DNA from: LiPW-15 sp964530925
Lineage (GTDB): Bacteria; Patescibacteriota; Minisyncoccia; UBA6257; 2-01-FULL-56-20
Direction of reading: 5' to 3'
DNA length: 64,000 bases
NCBI GenBank assembly: GCA_964530925.1
Contig: CAZHBZ010000002.1
Location: forward strand, 1-64,000
Under the pieces are notes generated by a model that saw only the letters and a program-made list of their open reading frames with translations, was not told where the DNA came from and did no database searches. Positions 33,487 through 42,331 of the stretch are shown here, piece after piece; positions within the stretch are counted from its first letter, which is position 1; every line of letters begins with the position of its first letter. A program made the translations under genes and the position numbers.

Positions 33487-34176
33487 TTATTTTTTGCACT
33501 CGGCGAATAACGAATGCCCGGGATAAACGTCCAGAGAATCAATATCCGGACACTCTCCCTTCCTATAATCTTGTTTTCTTACTTCTCTAAATCCTACCGT
33601 TTTAAGGTGAGCCTCAAGAGAGCCAAAGTTATACCCGTATTTGTGAGCATGAAAATCAAACCTATCTGAAGTATAGAAAAAACTGCGAAGCATTTCATCC
33701 ACCTTGCCGGAAGCGTAAAGCTTCGCCGCAAAATCCAGATCTGGGACAAGCACCCGCATCAACCCCCCGGGCTTCAGCGCCCGATGACAATCTTTCAAAA
33801 AATTCAATCCATCCGCTTCGGTTAGATGTTCCAAAAAATGGCTTGTGAAAATGATATCCAAAGAATTATCTTCAAAAGGAACGCCATCTCTGAGATCGAA
33901 GAATAGCAAGCCACTATTTTTTATAATTTCGTTGTACTGCTCTAAGGTGTAAAACTCAGAAGAACCGGCAAGTTTATATAAAATATCATTGATGGATGAG
34001 AGCCTGCGCGAACCGAAAAGAGCGGTAAGGCTTCCATCCACATTTTGCCATCCCGGCAGACAGCGCAATCCGCAACCTAAATTCGCCCAGGCGTTATGAG
34101 TTGGAACTTTGTATCTCTTGCCCCGGTAAAAAATGTTAGCCGTCGCAAGAACCGCCCCTACTAAAAACTTTTTCAT
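33487..34176 (-). CDS. SAM-dependent methyltransferase
   Basis: 229 aa. The AdoMet core is WANLGCGLRCLPGWQNVDGS, the middle FDLRDGVPFEDNSLDIIFTSHFLEH (in part DNSLDIIFTSHFLEHL), and LKPGGLMRVLVPDLD. It belongs to the group common in surface-polysaccharide loci that starts with NLGCG and the WxNxD pattern. ATG 34176 overlaps the upstream glycosyltransferase stop (TAATG), so the 16-codon upstream extension is not used. Confidence 0.85.
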   Translation of the reverse strand: MKKFLVGAVLATANIFYRGKRYKVPTHNAWANLGCGLRCLPGWQNVDGSLTALFGSRRLSSINDILYKLAGSSEFYTLEQYNEIIKNSGLLFFDLRDGVPFEDNSLDIIFTSHFLEHLTEADGLNFLKDCHRALKPGGLMRVLVPDLDFAAKLYASGKVDEMLRSFFYTSDRFDFHAHKYGYNFGSLEAHLKTVGFREVRKQDYRKGECPDIDSLDVYPGHSLFAECKK

Positions 34177-35198
34177 TATAGATTTGGGGTTTTGCCGAGC
34201 ATTTTTTTTATCATCATTATGCAAAAGTCGCAGATATTTTTGCCAAAAACAAGAAGCGCTGCGGCATATATATAGTAATACGGAGTTGCATTGTATCCCA
34301 GTTTACTGAGTTCCTTCGCGTATTTCATAAAAACCCCGACTCCCTTATTCCGATGAATGGCCAAAATTGGATACGAATATTTAGAAAGATCTCTCATTAC
34401 GTTGGGCAAAGAATGAAAACCGTATTTCGCATCCATATATTTCGCTATTTTTGGATAGCCGCTCATAAAAGCTAAGGAGCGGGAGGTGTCTACTGGCCGC
34501 GAAACAATCTTTTTAGTTCCTTCTTCATACATTGTTTCTTTGGCGCGGGTTGCCAAGTCTTCCACTTGTCTGGTAATTGGTGTATCAAAATAGGCGGATT
34601 TATACTTCAAGACCAGCTCAGCAACCCAATATATCTGGATTAATCCAAATCGGTCAAAATCGTTTATAAGATGCGGCAGTATTAAATCTCTTCGTATTGC
34701 GAAGCCGGAAATGAAAACGCTCTTACGAAATATTTCCTCGTAGGTTTTTTCGCCCGGTGAGAATATCCTGTCGCCGACATAGTAGCGGAAGTCCTCCACG
34801 CTCCCGTCCGCATGGACTGTCTCATAGCGCCGGAGGACATAAACTATTTCCGGATTATTTTTTATGAAGTCGGTCAACTTATCCAAGCCGCCAGAAATAA
34901 ATTCGTCGTCATCACCCATAAGGACAATCCACTTGCCGCTCGCTGCTTTTACGAGCTCAATCAGGTTTCCGTCGTAGCCCAAGTTATTTTCATTCTCCCT
35001 GTAAACAACCGAATATTTAGAATTCGATTTAAATTTTTCTACCATCGCCCTTATCTCCGCCTGTTTAGGGCTCGCGTCCTCGGAAATGACTATCTCGACT
35101 TCCTTGGGGTTTTCCGAGTTTATGGTTTTAAGCAACCTTACCAAGGTTTCTGGGCGGTTGTAGGAAGGAATACAGATTGATACAAATGGTTCCGCCAT
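34176..35198 (-). CDS. Glycosyltransferase family 2
   Basis: 340 aa, GT-A. Motifs are VSICIPSYNRPETLVRLL, EIVISEDASPKQAE, NLGYDGNLIELVKAASGKWI and the metal site MGDDDEF. A hydrophobic C-terminal segment (ATPYYYIYAAALLVFG) may associate with the membrane. By family it extends the oligosaccharide. It is the first gene of the minus-strand run 35198-24246 north of the small cassettes, with TATACT 7 bases before ATG. Confidence 0.87.
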   Translation of the reverse strand: MAEPFVSICIPSYNRPETLVRLLKTINSENPKEVEIVISEDASPKQAEIRAMVEKFKSNSKYSVVYRENENNLGYDGNLIELVKAASGKWIVLMGDDDEFISGGLDKLTDFIKNNPEIVYVLRRYETVHADGSVEDFRYYVGDRIFSPGEKTYEEIFRKSVFISGFAIRRDLILPHLINDFDRFGLIQIYWVAELVLKYKSAYFDTPITRQVEDLATRAKETMYEEGTKKIVSRPVDTSRSLAFMSGYPKIAKYMDAKYGFHSLPNVMRDLSKYSYPILAIHRNKGVGVFMKYAKELSKLGYNATPYYYIYAAALLVFGKNICDFCIMMIKKMLGKTPNL

Positions 35199-35205
35199 TT
35201 TGGTC

Positions 35206-35211
35206 AGTATA
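35206..35211 (-). promoter_or_regulatory. -10 box (TATACT) for leaderless glycosyltransferase mRNA
   Basis: TATACT lies 7 bases before ATG 35198; no Shine-Dalgarno is seen. Confidence 0.55.
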
Positions 35212-35245
35212 TTTGTTTATGCCTTTATTTTCAATTAAAATTTGA

Positions 35246-35274
35246 TTGACTTTTAACTGGCCGGAGATTAATGT
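35246..35274 (+). promoter_or_regulatory. Sigma70-type promoter of the formyltransferase gene
   Basis: -35 TTGACT (35246-35251), a 17-base spacer and -10 TAATGT (35269-35274), about 33 bases before the ATG. Confidence 0.55.
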
Positions 35275-35307
35275 TCTGGAAGAATCTTGAGGCGAAAAAG
35301 GAGAAAG

Positions 35308-35922
35308 ATGAAAATCTACATTACTACAACCGCGGAAATAGGTGCGCGATGCGCCGCCTGGGCAATGGAGAACCTCCCACCCGGAGTGTCTTTTGTCGAA
35401 AATATGGAAGATTCGGATATCTTTTTTTCGATCTTCTACAACAAGCTGATCTCCGAGGAATTTATCGCCGGGCGGAAAAAGTGTCTTAACTTCCACGGCG
35501 GGATCCTTCCGGAATATCGAGGCTCCGGCACCATCAATTGGGCGATCATCAATGGAGAAAAAGAGACCGGGATTACCCTCCATGAGATAGACGCGCAAAT
35601 TGACCATGGTCCCGTTATTGACATCCAACGAATCCCGATAGAAGACACCGATACAGCGGGAACCCTCTATGTAAAATTGGAAGAACTGATCTTCCAAATG
35701 TTCAAAAGCTGGTTTGCGAGACTCATTTCACTGGACTACATAGCCACCCCCCAAGACCATTCCCGGGCAAAACTTTATTTCCGGAAAGATCTCCAAGCCG
35801 CAAAAGACCTAACCCGCTTTGTTCGGGCGTTCGAATATCCCGGCAAAGAAAATGCATACTACTTAACCAACACAGGAGAGGTGGTTCCTCTAAAATACGA
35901 ACCGAACAAGGCATCGACATAA
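35308..35922 (+). CDS. Sugar N-formyltransferase-like protein
   Basis: 204 aa. A formyltransferase fold with the catalytic set Asn61 and His63 in NFHGGILPEYRGSG and Asp99 in EIDAQIDHGPVI. It is shorter than methionyl-tRNA formyltransferase (about 310) and lacks its C-terminal tRNA-binding domain, so a sugar amine acceptor is more likely (VioF/FdtF/WbkC group). The next gene is a sugar aminotransferase, consistent with a 4-formamido-4,6-dideoxy sugar. AAGGAG precedes ATG 35308; an upstream in-frame ATG is discarded. Confidence 0.85.
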   Translation: MKIYITTTAEIGARCAAWAMENLPPGVSFVENMEDSDIFFSIFYNKLISEEFIAGRKKCLNFHGGILPEYRGSGTINWAIINGEKETGITLHEIDAQIDHGPVIDIQRIPIEDTDTAGTLYVKLEELIFQMFKSWFARLISLDYIATPQDHSRAKLYFRKDLQAAKDLTRFVRAFEYPGKENAYYLTNTGEVVPLKYEPNKAST

Positions 35923-35932
35923 AAGCAAAAGG

Positions 35933-35962
35933 CCGTCCGCATTTCGCGAACGGCCTGTTTTA
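35933..35962. terminator. Shared terminator of formyltransferase and aminotransferase genes
   Basis: AGGCCGT...ACGGCCT with AAAA on the left and TTTTA on the right lies between two convergent stops and can work on both strands. Confidence 0.8.
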
Positions 35963-37078
35963 TATGTTCCTGAGCACCCCTCTCAAACTGTCGCAAACGT
36001 AGTCGATCTCTTCAGAGCTAAGCTCGGGTCCACTGGGAAGATAGAAGCCGTTCTCGCCGACGAAGTTTGCAACCGGGCAATCCCCTTCCCTGGTCCAACC
36101 ATCCTTGATGAAGATCTTCTGTTGATTCGCAGGAACGAACGCCACTCGCGTTTCGATTCCCTTCCCCGCAAGAGCTTCCGTAATTTCCGCGCGGTGGCCG
36201 ACTGCCTTACCGCGAAGCACCACGTGGAACATCCAGTAGACATTCCGCGCGTACCTTTTCTCCACCGGCAGTTGAAGCTCCGGGATTCCGGAGAGCCGAG
36301 ACGTATAAGCCTTGGCCATCGCTCGCTTCATGCCGATAACTTTGTCCAGTCCGGCCATCTGCCCAAATCCGATTGCAGCATGCAGATTGGACATGCGGTA
36401 GTTAAAACCCACAGCTTCGTGCATGAACTTATTCGCTCGGCCGTAAGCCAAAGACCTAAGAGATGCGGCCTTCGCGGCGTAGTCCGGATTATTCGTCGTG
36501 AGCATTCCGCCTTCGCCGGTCGTAAGGATCTTATTTGCGTAAAAGCTGAAGCAGCCGATATCGCCAAGCGATCCAACCCTCTTGTCTTTATAGGTCGCGC
36601 CGTGCGCCTCAGCCGCATCCTCGATAACGAAAAGGTTGTTCTCCCTTGCGATGTCTGAGATCGGATCCATATCTACAGGATGTCCGTAAATATGAACTGG
36701 CATGATGGCCCGGGTCCGCTTCGTGAGTTTGCTCTCAAGAAGGGCCGGATTCATGTTCCAAGTATCCGACTCGATATCGATCGGCACCGGAGTGGCTCCG
36801 ACATAGAGAATGGCGAAGAAAGTCGCCATATTCGTAAAGGTGGATACCAGGACCTCATCACCCTTTCCGATTCCCACCGTCGCGAGAGCCAGATGCAGAG
36901 CAACGGTCCCGTTGGTTACGGCGACCCCATGTTCGCAATCCGAAAAGTTTGCGAACCTCTTTTCGAACGCGGATACATAGGTTCCGGCCAATCCGGATAT
37001 CTCATTTTGCCGCAGCGCACTCAAGACCGCTGTTCTTTCCTCAATGCCGATTAGTGGCTTGGCTAGCGGAATTTTCAT
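35960..37078 (-). CDS. DegT/DnrJ/EryC1/StrS sugar aminotransferase
   Basis: 372 aa. A PLP-dependent sugar aminotransferase with the cofactor Lys at about residue 183 (CFSFYANKILTTGEGG), VTNGTVALHLAL, PVHIYGHPVDMDP and VIEDAAEAHGATY. It resembles the perosamine/viosamine synthase group, which makes a 4-amino-4,6-dideoxyhexose from a 4-keto sugar and glutamate. GAGGTG precedes ATG 37078, giving a 372-aa protein; the much longer upstream frame is antisense to the next cassette. Neighbouring dehydratase and formyltransferase genes fit one pathway. Confidence 0.92.
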   Translation of the reverse strand: MKIPLAKPLIGIEERTAVLSALRQNEISGLAGTYVSAFEKRFANFSDCEHGVAVTNGTVALHLALATVGIGKGDEVLVSTFTNMATFFAILYVGATPVPIDIESDTWNMNPALLESKLTKRTRAIMPVHIYGHPVDMDPISDIARENNLFVIEDAAEAHGATYKDKRVGSLGDIGCFSFYANKILTTGEGGMLTTNNPDYAAKAASLRSLAYGRANKFMHEAVGFNYRMSNLHAAIGFGQMAGLDKVIGMKRAMAKAYTSRLSGIPELQLPVEKRYARNVYWMFHVVLRGKAVGHRAEITEALAGKGIETRVAFVPANQQKIFIKDGWTREGDCPVANFVGENGFYLPSGPELSSEEIDYVCDSLRGVLRNI

Positions 37079-37214
37079 CTCTTTCACCTCTTTTTTATTC
37101 GGAACTAGCCACAACATAGAACAGAATACTAAATTTGGCAAGTTGTTGTTGACATGCCAACACAAATGCGAGAGCATGAAGCCAGCAAACTTACATTTCC
37201 AAAAAGGAGGGCTT

Positions 37215-38198
37215 ATGGAGGAGATCCGAAATAAGCGCGTCTGCGTCATCGGTGGAGCCGGCTTCCTTGGAAGCCATCTCGTTAACTTCCTGGTCGAAGA
37301 ACGCGGTTGCCAGGTTCTTGTGCTCGACAATCTCATCACCGGACTCCGGAAGCACGTGCACCCAGAGGCCAAGCTCGTGTGGTTCGACATCCGCGACAAC
37401 AGCGACGAACTGGCGGATGTCCTAAGGAAGTATGAAATCGAATACGTCCTGAACTACGCGGCCGAGCCGTACATTCCCGAGTGCTTCGAACGTCCCATGC
37501 ATTTTTTTGAGATCAACGCGGTTGCGGTTCTGAAGGTCCTGAACGCTTGCCAAAAGGCTGGCGTCAAGAAGATCCTGCAGGTTTCTTCCGCGGAAATCTA
37601 CGGCGACATGAAGGGCAAGATCAAGGAAACCGACATGGTTGTCGCCCACTCCACCTACGGAGTGTCCAAGCTCGCCGCAGATGGTCTGGTTCAGGTCCGC
37701 TGGAGAGAAGGAAAGGTTCCGGCAATCGCCATGCGCCAGTTCAACTGTGTCGGCGAACGCGAAACCCACGCCTACGTGATCCCGGAGATCATCTCCCAAA
37801 TCGACCGAAACGGCCCCGTGGTCCATCTTGGTAACAACAGCTTCCGCGACTTCCAGTATGCTGGTGATGCCGTTAGGATGGCGGTCGAGCTTCTCGAGAA
37901 GGGAGAATCCGGCGAGGTCTACAACATGGGCTCCGAGACCGGCATCCAGATCTATGATCTGGCCCGCCTGATCGGCTCTCTCATGGGACATCCCAGTATT
38001 GAGATCGTCACCGATCCGCAGAGGGTCCGCCCCTGGGAAATCTGGCACCTCCAGTCCGACAACAGCAAACTCTACGCGGCGATTGAAACGCGTCCGCAGG
38101 TCTCGCTCGAAGAGGCCCTCCGACGCACGATCAACTGCTTCGTCGAGAACGGAAGACGCTGGGACTTCTTCACCGAAAAGAGCGGATGGGTCATCTGA
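37215..38198 (+). CDS. NAD-dependent 4,6-dehydratase/epimerase (extended SDR)
   Basis: 327 aa. Motifs are VIGGAGFLGSHLVNFL, LDNLITG, VSSAEIYGDMKGK with the acidic residue used by 4,6-dehydratases, YGVSK (YxxxK) and MRQFNCVGERETHAYVIPEI, similar to LegB-type dehydratases. By family it makes a 4-keto-6-deoxy nucleotide sugar, the substrate for the adjacent aminotransferase. AAGGAGG precedes ATG 37215, and TTGACA occurs upstream. Codons are clearly more GC-rich than in flanking glycosyltransferase genes (a long antisense open frame results). A 4-epimerase activity cannot be excluded. Confidence 0.85.
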   Translation: MEEIRNKRVCVIGGAGFLGSHLVNFLVEERGCQVLVLDNLITGLRKHVHPEAKLVWFDIRDNSDELADVLRKYEIEYVLNYAAEPYIPECFERPMHFFEINAVAVLKVLNACQKAGVKKILQVSSAEIYGDMKGKIKETDMVVAHSTYGVSKLAADGLVQVRWREGKVPAIAMRQFNCVGERETHAYVIPEIISQIDRNGPVVHLGNNSFRDFQYAGDAVRMAVELLEKGESGEVYNMGSETGIQIYDLARLIGSLMGHPSIEIVTDPQRVRPWEIWHLQSDNSKLYAAIETRPQVSLEEALRRTINCFVENGRRWDFFTEKSGWVI

Positions 38199-38207
38199 TC
38201 CCCCGCA

Positions 38208-38231
38208 CCCCGCCAATGGCGGGGCTTTTTT
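38208..38231 (+). terminator. Terminator after the 4,6-dehydratase gene
   Basis: CCCCGCC-AAT-GGCGGGG followed by CTTTTTT, 10 bases after the stop. Confidence 0.88.
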
Positions 38232-38290
38232 ATCCATTAAGATGGTTTAGAAAAAAACCTAAATCGAGTATAATCCCAGTATCCAACCCA

Positions 38291-39238
38291 ATGAACAAAT
38301 CATGCGAATTATTGGTCGTTTGTCCGCATTGTAAAAAATCTCTAAAATGGACAAAAGAATTCGCGGAGTGCCTCGCTTGCAAGAAAAAGTACCCTATTGA
38401 AATTGGCGTAGTTCGCTTTTTGGAAAATATCGACGAATTTTACGAGGGCAACTATGTTCGCCAAATACACTATATACCCGGCAATAACCTTCTTAAAAAT
38501 TGGGTTTTTTTCAATTTAGTCCAAAGCGGCATCCTTGGAGAAATAAAAAAATCCGTGAATCCAAATGCTAATGTTTTAGACATAGGTTGCGCCGGAGGCA
38601 TTAGATGGCTGGGCAGCTATGCCCAAACCATTGGCATAGATCTTTCCCTCTCTTCATTGATTAAGGCGACAGAATGTTACGACCTAGCGATTCAGGCAAA
38701 GATAGAGATCCTTCCGTTTAAAGATTCTTCGTTCGATTTAATTTATGGAAGCTATATATTTGAACACTTGTCAGACAAAAGTAAAAGTGAATTTTTAAAT
38801 GAGGCCCGACGCGTCTTAAAGCCGGGTGGAAAATTAATTTTACAATTTGATACGCTTTCCGACAACTGGCTGACTCGTTTTGCGATGAAAGACATGGCTG
38901 CATTTGAAAAAAGTTTTATCGCAACCGACGGGCACATAGGCCTGGAACCCCTCCCCGCTGCGCTTGAAAGATTCCGCTCGCGCGGTTTTAAGGTGTTGCG
39001 AGCGCTAAAATTCGGAACCACATTCCTTCAATATCAGGCGACTTATGGCTGGCTAAACACCGCCTACGGAAAAGATTATGCATGGATTCGCTGGGTATCC
39101 GGATTTGTGAACTGGGCTCTCGGCAAACCGTCCGGAATAATTTTGGAATTTGCGGTTACAGCATTCGATAAAACCATAAACCGATTTTCTTCCGCCAAAG
39201 CGGCGACAAGAGCGATAGTCGTAGCGGAAAAAGTTTAG
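38291..39238 (+). CDS. Class I methyltransferase with N-terminal zinc ribbon
   Basis: 315 aa. Two Cys pairs at the N-terminus (VVCPHCKKS and CLACKKKYP) form a Trm112-like ribbon, followed by an AdoMet core: VLDIGCAGGIRWLGSY, TIGIDLSLSSL, LPFKDSSFDLIYGSYIFEHL and RVLKPGGKLILQFDTL. By family it methylates a small or lipid-linked substrate. It mirrors the gene at 31671 with the ribbon at the other end. TATAAT lies 16 bases before ATG 38291. It is the only plus-strand gene between the cassette trio and the second minus-strand run. Confidence 0.84.
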   Translation: MNKSCELLVVCPHCKKSLKWTKEFAECLACKKKYPIEIGVVRFLENIDEFYEGNYVRQIHYIPGNNLLKNWVFFNLVQSGILGEIKKSVNPNANVLDIGCAGGIRWLGSYAQTIGIDLSLSSLIKATECYDLAIQAKIEILPFKDSSFDLIYGSYIFEHLSDKSKSEFLNEARRVLKPGGKLILQFDTLSDNWLTRFAMKDMAAFEKSFIATDGHIGLEPLPAALERFRSRGFKVLRALKFGTTFLQYQATYGWLNTAYGKDYAWIRWVSGFVNWALGKPSGIILEFAVTAFDKTINRFSSAKAATRAIVVAEKV

Positions 39239-39262
39239 GTTGCCAGATTCGCGCCCGCCCTA

Positions 39263-40267
39263 TTATTCTAAAAATTTGAATCTCCGATGGCTGAAAAATA
39301 ATTTGTATCCTTTATACAATATCTTATTCACCCAAAGCGGAAGCAAAAAAAGAGGCATGGCAATCCAAAATTCCGGGAAGCTCCAATAAAGCTTAAACAT
39401 TTTCCACCTCTTGCCTTTTGGCGTATCCCACCCGCCAATCCATGCAACCGCCATCCCGCGCCAAAGAGAAGCAAAATTTACCGATAAAATTCTTCGAACT
39501 GCGCTTCTGCTAAATTTCCCCTTAAATTCCATAAGTATGTTGTAAAAATCCACCCCGTATGAATTAAATGCTATGTTTTCTATTTTCTCGTTTTTGATAA
39601 AACTTTTTTTAAATTCTTCCGGCGTAGTCGGGTGACAGAGTATATATGGTCCGGATAAAAAATAGAGTCCTTTGTTCCCGGATATTACATGGAATATCAA
39701 AACCAGCGAGGCGAACGAGAATCCCACAATATGTTTTTTTGCCAAAGGCATGGCGGCTATCCCGTCTGCGCAGCGAAAAATCAAAGAGGATAAAAGCCCA
39801 ATCCCAGTCCCCAATACATCCAAAACTTCGTTCCCATCTTTAAAAAATCCGTCGGCCCTATTAATTGCCGGATTCCCAAATTTTTGAACACCAAAATTAA
39901 CCCAAACGAATGAAATGTCGGGGTGTTTTTTTACCAATTCCAAAACGCGTGCGACTGCCCCCGGCAGCAACTCATCGTCATCAGAGAACCACCACAAATA
40001 CTCTCCCGTGGAATGTTCCACAAGGAAAAGATTGGCGGCATCCAAGCCTATTTTCTCACCATGGAAATAACTGAGCTTGCAAGGCGGGTTGAATTTTTTA
40101 ATCAACCCATCCAAAACCTTCTTTGTTTCTTCGTTTGGACTATCGTCTCGAATTACCAACTCCGTCTCAGAAGTTAGCTGCGGCAAAAGGCCTGTAAGCA
40201 TCCGGCGAAATTTATCCGGACGGTTGTACGTGGGAACGGCAACGCTAAGAAGTGGTGCTTTATTCAT
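39263..40267 (-). CDS. Glycosyltransferase family 2
   Basis: 334 aa. GT-A motifs are LLSVAVPTYNRPDKFRRML, LVIRDDSPNEETKKVL, GLDAANLFLVEHSTGEYLWWFSDDDEL (metal site SDDDE). The C-terminus is aromatic and hydrophobic, suggesting membrane association. By family it adds a sugar to the repeat unit. TATAAT lies 8 bases before ATG, so it may be transcribed alone despite lying downstream of other genes. Confidence 0.86.
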   Translation of the reverse strand: MNKAPLLSVAVPTYNRPDKFRRMLTGLLPQLTSETELVIRDDSPNEETKKVLDGLIKKFNPPCKLSYFHGEKIGLDAANLFLVEHSTGEYLWWFSDDDELLPGAVARVLELVKKHPDISFVWVNFGVQKFGNPAINRADGFFKDGNEVLDVLGTGIGLLSSLIFRCADGIAAMPLAKKHIVGFSFASLVLIFHVISGNKGLYFLSGPYILCHPTTPEEFKKSFIKNEKIENIAFNSYGVDFYNILMEFKGKFSRSAVRRILSVNFASLWRGMAVAWIGGWDTPKGKRWKMFKLYWSFPEFWIAMPLFLLPLWVNKILYKGYKLFFSHRRFKFLE

Positions 40268-40275
40268 GTCGCAAA

Positions 40276-40281
40276 ATTATA
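40276..40281 (-). promoter_or_regulatory. -10 box (TATAAT) for leaderless glycosyltransferase mRNA
   Basis: A consensus TATAAT ends 8 bases before ATG 40267. Confidence 0.6.
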
Positions 40282-40290
40282 GTTTAAAAA

Positions 40291-41343
40291 TTAACTACTC
40301 GCCATAGTTTTCACAAGCATCTTGGAAAGCTGCTCTTTCATCCCATAACCGCCTCTCAAACATCTTTCCAGCCCTGCCGCAGCTATATTCCGGCGTTCGG
40401 CTTCGTGTTCCAAATAATATTTAGTCTTTTTGAGCATTTCTTCATTTGAATCGAAAAACTCCGCCTCCTTCCCCTCTTCAAAAAACTCCAATTGCCGGCC
40501 GGTCCTTTCCCCCAACATAAATCCCCCACAAGCCGGTATCTCTACGGTCCGGCTCGTAACCATATCCCGATTCAATTTGCGCAGAAAACAAAGGTTTATT
40601 TTTGTAGCATTTATCGCTTTAGAATAATCTATGCCGAAAAGATGCCTGTTCTTAATAATCAGATTCGGATGCTTACCGAGCCACGAGCCCCAGTCATTTC
40701 CCCAAACGACAACCCTGATTCCGTTCTGTGCAAGATAGAGCATTCTTTGGGCGCGATCTTCTTCAAAAGAACCGGCGAACCCGACCTCCGCAAAATACAT
40801 ATCTTTTTCTTCTGGAGTTAGATCCATCGAGTGGTGGATGTCTTCATTATAGGCGTCCAAAAATAATTCGGTTCTTTTGGCGCCCAGTGTTTTCAACTCA
40901 TCCAAGTTGTAGGTTTTGGTCGTAAAAACAATATCGTAATATTTTAACCCCCAAAGATAATAGAAAGAACGGTTGTGGCTCCTTCCCATATCATCCTCGG
41001 AAGAGGAAATCAGCTTGGTTTCCGGGAAATTGGTTTTGATGTGTTTCAGCGTTGCTGGCCTGATAAGATTCCCCTTCTCGATCCAGATTATGTCAAATTT
41101 TTCTTTTCCGAGTTCCGCTAATATCTTTTTATTCACACCGACCCAATCCAATGGGAGTTTAAGCCTCCAAAAAACTCTGGAAATGAAACTTGGTGTGTTA
41201 ATTCGAGCGCGCCACGGAATAGGCATTTCAGATACCCCGGCAACTCTGTGCCCGAGTTTTTGGAAAGAAGAGTATCTCTGGTAGGTGCGGGTATAATCGT
41301 TTAAGTCTCCGACAAACAATATTTTAAGTGAAGGGGTTTCCAT
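40291..41343 (-). CDS. CgeB-like glycosyltransferase
   Basis: 350 aa. It resembles the CgeB/DUF3880 plus GT-1 arrangement: an N-terminal domain with LFVGDLNDYTRTYQRYSSFQKLGH, EKFDIIWIEKGNLI, and a C-terminal Glyco_trans_1_2 segment PACGGFMLGERTGRQLEFFEEGKEAEFF (in part GGFMLGERTGRQLEFF) and YYLEHEAERRNIAAAG. By family it is a retaining sugar transferase of unknown donor. It follows the FkbM gene by 1 base, in the same operon. Confidence 0.82.
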   Translation of the reverse strand: METPSLKILFVGDLNDYTRTYQRYSSFQKLGHRVAGVSEMPIPWRARINTPSFISRVFWRLKLPLDWVGVNKKILAELGKEKFDIIWIEKGNLIRPATLKHIKTNFPETKLISSSEDDMGRSHNRSFYYLWGLKYYDIVFTTKTYNLDELKTLGAKRTELFLDAYNEDIHHSMDLTPEEKDMYFAEVGFAGSFEEDRAQRMLYLAQNGIRVVVWGNDWGSWLGKHPNLIIKNRHLFGIDYSKAINATKINLCFLRKLNRDMVTSRTVEIPACGGFMLGERTGRQLEFFEEGKEAEFFDSNEEMLKKTKYYLEHEAERRNIAAAGLERCLRGGYGMKEQLSKMLVKTMASS

Positions 41344-41344
41344 T

Positions 41345-42232
41345 TTATTTCTTTACCGCAAACACATTTGCGCCTCCATTCGCGCCACCGGAACATTTTT
41401 TTATAAACTCTTCCGTATTTATTATCGGGCAAACTTGTTTCGTCACCGCATCAATGTTGAATATCTCAAAATTATTATCGTCGAGTATCTGAAAAAATTC
41501 TGCGGGGTCGCAACCCGCCTTCTCAATGGCATAAGGCCAGAATTCGGAAACAATCGATAAATCTGCCGATTTTTTTAGAACTTCCTCCGCTCCTCTTAAA
41601 ACAAGAACCTCCGCGCCCTGGACATCCATCTTCAGGAAATTTATACCGGAAGATTCTCCCCTAAGCGCATCGTCCAGCTTTATCGCCTCAATCTCCACAA
41701 AATCTCTGGAATCCCCGGAGTCATAAATCCTGTGATCCCCCCGATTGTCCTCATTTAGGTACAATTTTATTCTTCCGGACTTGTCCGATAGCGCTTTTTG
41801 TTCCAATACTGCGTTCTTGCAGCCGTTCAATTCCATATTAGATTTCAGGATTCTGAAGTTTTCCGGGTCCGGCTCAAAGGCAAACACTTTGCCGTTTTCT
41901 CCTGCTAATCTAGAAAAAATGGTCGTGTAATAACCGATGTTCGCTCCCACATCCACCACAACATCTCCGGGTTTAATTTTGGTCCTAAGAAACCCGGTCT
42001 CAAATTCTTCATACAGACCGAAAATGGAAAGTCCCAAAGAATCTTTCTTATCCAGGTTTAGTTTAAAATTTTTCATGCCGGGAACGGAAATATCCGCCTG
42101 CGCTCCCGGATTCTTTAGCCGCCCAGAAATCCCTTCGTACATCCACACCACCGGTCTGAAACGGGAGAGTCCCAACCCCCTGCTTAAAAATTTAACCGTC
42201 GCGGCAAATATTTTGCTTAAAATTTTTTTCAT
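41345..42232 (-). CDS. FkbM family methyltransferase
   Basis: 295 aa. The FkbM core has VVDVGANIGYYTTIFSRLAG, VFAFEPDPENFRILKSN, LDDALRGESSGINFLKMDVQGAEVLVL (in part INFLKMDVQGAEVLVL) and VSEFWPYAIEKAG. A basic amphipathic N-terminus precedes it. By family it O-methylates a sugar. It is the second FkbM enzyme in the locus and differs clearly from the one at 32560. About 100 bases of AT-rich spacer with no gene lie upstream. Confidence 0.88.
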   Translation of the reverse strand: MKKILSKIFAATVKFLSRGLGLSRFRPVVWMYEGISGRLKNPGAQADISVPGMKNFKLNLDKKDSLGLSIFGLYEEFETGFLRTKIKPGDVVVDVGANIGYYTTIFSRLAGENGKVFAFEPDPENFRILKSNMELNGCKNAVLEQKALSDKSGRIKLYLNEDNRGDHRIYDSGDSRDFVEIEAIKLDDALRGESSGINFLKMDVQGAEVLVLRGAEEVLKKSADLSIVSEFWPYAIEKAGCDPAEFFQILDDNNFEIFNIDAVTKQVCPIINTEEFIKKCSGGANGGANVFAVKK

Positions 42233-42331
42233 AATTAGGTGAAGCCCAATAGATTAACAAAGGCTGAATTTTGCGCTCGTTCGATCTACCCAATACTAAT
42301 CCTTAAGTCCTCATATTTCAATTTTATCAAA

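Noticed and set aside
37044..37214. Upstream extension of the 4,6-dehydratase frame
   Set aside because: It overlaps the divergent aminotransferase start; the ATG at 37215 has AAGGAGG and fits the Rossmann start of the family.
37422..38237. 271-aa open frame on the minus strand
   Set aside because: It is antisense to the 4,6-dehydratase gene, has no family features, and results from that gene's GC-rich third positions.
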